Positions 6,103 to 8,459 of a stretch of DNA of 8,459 nucleotides are shown one piece after another. The position numbers and the translations under genes are program-made. Every line of letters starts with the position of its first letter. Position 1 is the stretch's first letter. Source of the DNA: Pirellulaceae bacterium (GTDB taxonomy: Bacteria; Planctomycetota; Planctomycetia; Pirellulales; Pirellulaceae); NCBI GenBank assembly GCA_020846515.1, contig JADLDX010000950.1, positions 1-8,459 on the forward strand, in the 5' to 3' direction. The notes beneath the pieces are model-generated. The model worked only from the letters and a program-made list of their open reading frames with translations, searched no databases and was not told the DNA's origin.

Positions 6103-7425
6103 ATGACATCAGCAACTTTGCCCGCAACTTTTTCACGTGAGGGTTTTCAGTCCTGGTTGGCTCAATTGTCCGAGCCACTCTGGTTGACGGACTTGCGGCG
6201 CAGTGCCTGGAAAAGTTTCGAAAACAGCCAATGGCCGGATCGAACTCAGGAAGAATGGATGCGCAGTGACCTGCGTCCGTTCAAACTGGATCGGTATAGT
6301 TTGCCAGGTGGTGCTGCGGGCACAACTGCTGCAACCGCCGCACCGTTAGCTCAGTGGCTGAGCGAAGGTGTGACGCTGGCAGGTCGCGTAGAGACGTTTG
6401 ATGGTGCCAATGTACGCTCTCAGTTAGAGGCCAACTGGCAAAACAAGGGCGGGTTGTTTGGTGACCTGAGTCAACACGCAGCCGAACACGAGCAAATCGG
6501 TCGTCCGGCATTGTTCTCTGTCGTGGATCCCGCTCAGGATCGATTCGCGGCTTTGCACGCGGCCGCCTGGTCGGGCGGGCAATTGCTGTATGTGCCCCGG
6601 GGCGTATGTTTGACAGAGCCTCTGTACATCAGCAATGCGATGAGCGACGGTGGTAGCGATCTGGGACATACGCTGATCATTCTTGAGGATGGTGCGGAAG
6701 CCACTGTGTTGCATGAGACCGGTAGCGTCACGCCCACGGCAGGTGGTTTCCATTGCGGCAGCGTGGAAGTGATCGTCAAGTCCAATGCGCATTTGCGGTA
6801 TGTCAACCTGCAAGACTGGGGACGCAGCGCCTGGCACTTTGCCCATCATCGTGCGACCATCGATCGCAATGCAACTATGCAGTGGACCATTGCGGCCATG
6901 GGCAGTCGCTTTGCCCAAGTCAGTCAACAAGTCGCGCTGGTTGGTAAGGGGGCCAGCAGCCAAGTTAATGGCGTGATGTTTACGCAAGATTCCCAGCACA
7001 TGACCTACAACACGTTGCAGCATCACATTGCTCCGGCATGTCGCAGCGACTTCCTTTACAAAGCTGCATTGCAGGATCAATCGCGCACCGTATGGCGCGG
7101 CATGATACAAGTCGATGCCAATGCTCAGAAGACCGATGGCTACCAACGCAATGACAATCTGCTATTGAGCGAACTCTCTCGGGCCGATTCGATTCCGGGC
7201 TTGGAGATTCTGGCCGATGATGTTCGTTGCACACACGGGAGCACCTCGGGCAAAGTGGATGAAGAACTGATTTTTTATGCTCGGTCGCGTGGCTTCACTC
7301 GTAAGGAAGCGATTCGCATGATCGTTACCGGATTCTTCCAACAAATCTTTGATCGAATCACGATCGAACGTGTGCGCGACGCTCTGGGGCAGGCCATCGC
7401 CCGTCAAGTGCGCGAGTATCAATAG
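6103..7425 (+). CDS. sufD: SufD, Fe-S cluster scaffold subunit
   Basis: The product is 440 aa, a normal length for SufD, which pairs with SufB through its beta-helix and binds a second SufC; it is implicated in iron entry to the nascent cluster. The N-terminus has the helical SufD block (PLWLTDLRRSAWKSFEN, then EEWMRSDLRPFKLDRY). The beta-helix core includes HAAAWSGGQLLYVPRGVCL and GHTLIILEDGAEATVLHETG. The C-terminal end has LEILADDVRCTHGSTSG, where Cys376 and His378 correspond to C358 and the key H360 of E. coli SufD, followed by DEELIFYARSRGFTRKEA and MIVTGFF. The C-T-H-G motif in place of the SufB H-E-A motif separates it clearly from SufB. The ATG at 6103 has no clear Shine-Dalgarno sequence; homology supports the start region but not the exact codon. 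It is 213 bp after sufB and is the last suf gene seen; no sufS follows. Confidence 0.95.
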   Translation: MTSATLPATFSREGFQSWLAQLSEPLWLTDLRRSAWKSFENSQWPDRTQEEWMRSDLRPFKLDRYSLPGGAAGTTAATAAPLAQWLSEGVTLAGRVETFDGANVRSQLEANWQNKGGLFGDLSQHAAEHEQIGRPALFSVVDPAQDRFAALHAAAWSGGQLLYVPRGVCLTEPLYISNAMSDGGSDLGHTLIILEDGAEATVLHETGSVTPTAGGFHCGSVEVIVKSNAHLRYVNLQDWGRSAWHFAHHRATIDRNATMQWTIAAMGSRFAQVSQQVALVGKGASSQVNGVMFTQDSQHMTYNTLQHHIAPACRSDFLYKAALQDQSRTVWRGMIQVDANAQKTDGYQRNDNLLLSELSRADSIPGLEILADDVRCTHGSTSGKVDEELIFYARSRGFTRKEAIRMIVTGFFQQIFDRITIERVRDALGQAIARQVREYQ

Positions 7426-7638
7426 GGTCACCAGGTAAGTCGATATCGCTTTAGGCTTAATGTGCCTTAATCTCGAATCGCACCTGTCGCCGTGCTGCGC
7501 ATCTGTAGTACGGCGTGGCGCAAGCGATTATCATCTGTGGTGGAGCCGAGGGCACGTCGGATTCTGAACTGATTCAGACGCGCCGTTGAGCTTCAGTCGG
7601 TTAACCCCACCACCACTCTAGAGCGTGAACCTGCCACT
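7426..7638. other. Gap between sufD and the aquaglyceroporin gene
   Basis: No credible ORF or RNA gene is visible here. CGCCGT (7488-7493) and ACGGCG (7510-7515) can form a 6-bp stem with a 16-nt loop, which might contribute to ending the sufD transcript, but there is no T-run. No clear promoter for the downstream gene was found. Confidence 0.35.
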
Positions 7639-8459
7639 ATGAGCCACCAACCGAGCCTACGGTCTGCCTGCACGGCAGAATTGATCGGCACCTACATCCT
7701 TGTCTTTTTTGGCTGCGGAGCGGTGCATGCCGACGTGGCTTATGGCGCCCAGTCGGGATTGTGGCAAGTCGCCATCGTGTGGGGAATCGCCATTATGTTG
7801 GCGATCTACACACTGGGCTCGGTCAGCGGGGCGCACATCAATCCTGCCATTACGGTTGCGATGGCCGTCTGGCGAGGCTTCCCGCGCGATCGCGTGATGC
7901 CCTACATTGGTGCCCAAGTCGTCGGTGCATTCCTGGCGGCGGCCACTTTGTTCTTCCTCTTCGGCACACAACTGGCAGAACTGGAACGCGTTAAGGGCGT
8001 AACGCGTGGCCAGCCGGGCAGCGAAATTACTGCTATGTGTTATGGTGAATATTATCCTAACCCGGGCTCATTGGGCGCGGGCGAGAAGCCGTATTCGTCG
8101 GAAGAGCATGCCAAGATGCGCTCGCGTTTGCCGCATCATGTGGCCTTTATGGCGGAAGTGATCGGTACTATGATCCTGGCAATTGTGGTCTTTGGGCTGT
8201 CCGATGCCAGGAACAGTGTCGTGCCGCCGCCGGGTTTGGCTGCGGTGTTCATCGGCTTAACTGTCGCTTGCTTGATCTCCGTCATCGCCCCGCTGACTCA
8301 AGCCTGCTTTAACCCAGCTCGTGACTTCGGTCCGCGACTACTGGCCACAGTGGCTGGCTGGGGTAGCGTGGCTTTACCTGGCCATGACGGCTGGAGTTGG
8401 CTGACCGTGTATATCATCGCTCCGACAACCGGAGCCGTCTTAGGCGGAGCGGTCCATGA
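7639..8459 (+). CDS. MIP-family aquaglyceroporin (GlpF-like), 3' end outside window
   Basis: The 273 codons seen make up nearly the whole protein; the frame is still open at the window end. It is an inner-membrane channel for glycerol and small neutral solutes. Helix 1 has ELIGTYILVFFGCGAV; the first half-helix has SGAHINPAITVAM with NPA at 68-70; the second has QACFNPARDFGPRL with NPA at 225-227. The Asp after NPAR and the YPNP segment (139-142) are aquaglyceroporin marks shared with E. coli GlpF. Trp48 and Asn68 fall at the same numbers as in GlpF, while the second NPA is displaced by 22 residues because of an insertion after YPNP (about 143-167, polar and charged). By alignment the selectivity filter would be Trp48, Ile213, Ala222 and Arg228, compared with W/G/F/R in GlpF. 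The ATG at 7639 lacks a clear Shine-Dalgarno site, but the signature starts soon after it. It is 213 bp after sufD and probably a separate unit. Confidence 0.9.
   Translation, partial: MSHQPSLRSACTAELIGTYILVFFGCGAVHADVAYGAQSGLWQVAIVWGIAIMLAIYTLGSVSGAHINPAITVAMAVWRGFPRDRVMPYIGAQVVGAFLAAATLFFLFGTQLAELERVKGVTRGQPGSEITAMCYGEYYPNPGSLGAGEKPYSSEEHAKMRSRLPHHVAFMAEVIGTMILAIVVFGLSDARNSVVPPPGLAAVFIGLTVACLISVIAPLTQACFNPARDFGPRLLATVAGWGSVALPGHDGWSWLTVYIIAPTTGAVLGGAVH

Noticed and set aside
6424..7146. 240-codon open frame on the minus strand opposite sufD
   Set aside because: It lies fully antisense to a confidently identified sufD, its translation has no recognisable domain and is rich in His, Arg and Cys as typical of shadow frames.
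1..8459. tRNA, rRNA, transposase, integrase or prophage genes
   Set aside because: None were seen on either strand; all sizeable coding regions are accounted for by the listed genes.

Overview
The window reads as chromosomal DNA of a planctomycete, most likely from the Pirellulales. This is inferred from gene style: a Gfo/Idh/MocA-type C-terminus, a secreted PQQ-like propeller protein with an Ala/Pro-rich DPF/NPF tail, wide gaps between functionally linked genes, weak Shine-Dalgarno sites, and a palindromic GGGAGGGT repeat cluster. No rRNA, tRNA or other phylogenetic marker is present, so the assignment is tentative.

Layout. Positions 1-200 (+) hold the last 65 codons of a probable Gfo/Idh/MocA-family oxidoreductase. 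Positions 201-462 are a gap between convergent genes, with two hairpins. Positions 463-2091 (-) encode an exported PQQ-like beta-propeller protein of 542 aa, with a consensus TATAAT box at 2155-2160 upstream. Positions 2211-2403 hold a dense cluster of palindromes. From 2502 onward all genes are on the + strand: a SufR-like iron-sulfur repressor (2502-3242), sufC (3443-4270), sufB (4477-5889), sufD (6103-7425), and a MIP-family aquaglyceroporin (from 7639) that is cut by the window end.

Core system. sufC-sufB-sufD encode the complete SufBCD scaffold ATPase complex that builds Fe-S clusters. The upstream regulator has a winged helix and the spaced C-terminal cysteines of SufR-type Fe-S sensors, so the cluster is probably self-regulated. 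No cysteine desulfurase (sufS), sulfur-transfer partner (sufE/sufU) or A-type carrier (sufA) lies in the window; sulfur mobilisation must be encoded elsewhere.

Non-coding signals. The suf genes are separated by gaps of about 200 bp rather than packed tightly. These gaps hold structure: a 14-bp tandem array (four units) before sufB, a perfect 10-bp-stem hairpin after sufB, and a 10-mer GTTGATAACC upstream of both sufC and sufD, with a related GTT-N3-AACC site just downstream of the predicted sufR promoter. These are candidate cis elements. One further exact copy of the 10-mer inside the propeller gene weakens the operator case. I see no clear wholly new multi-gene system; the most novel material is in these intergenic elements, the propeller tail, and the nodulin-26-like selectivity filter inferred for the aquaglyceroporin.
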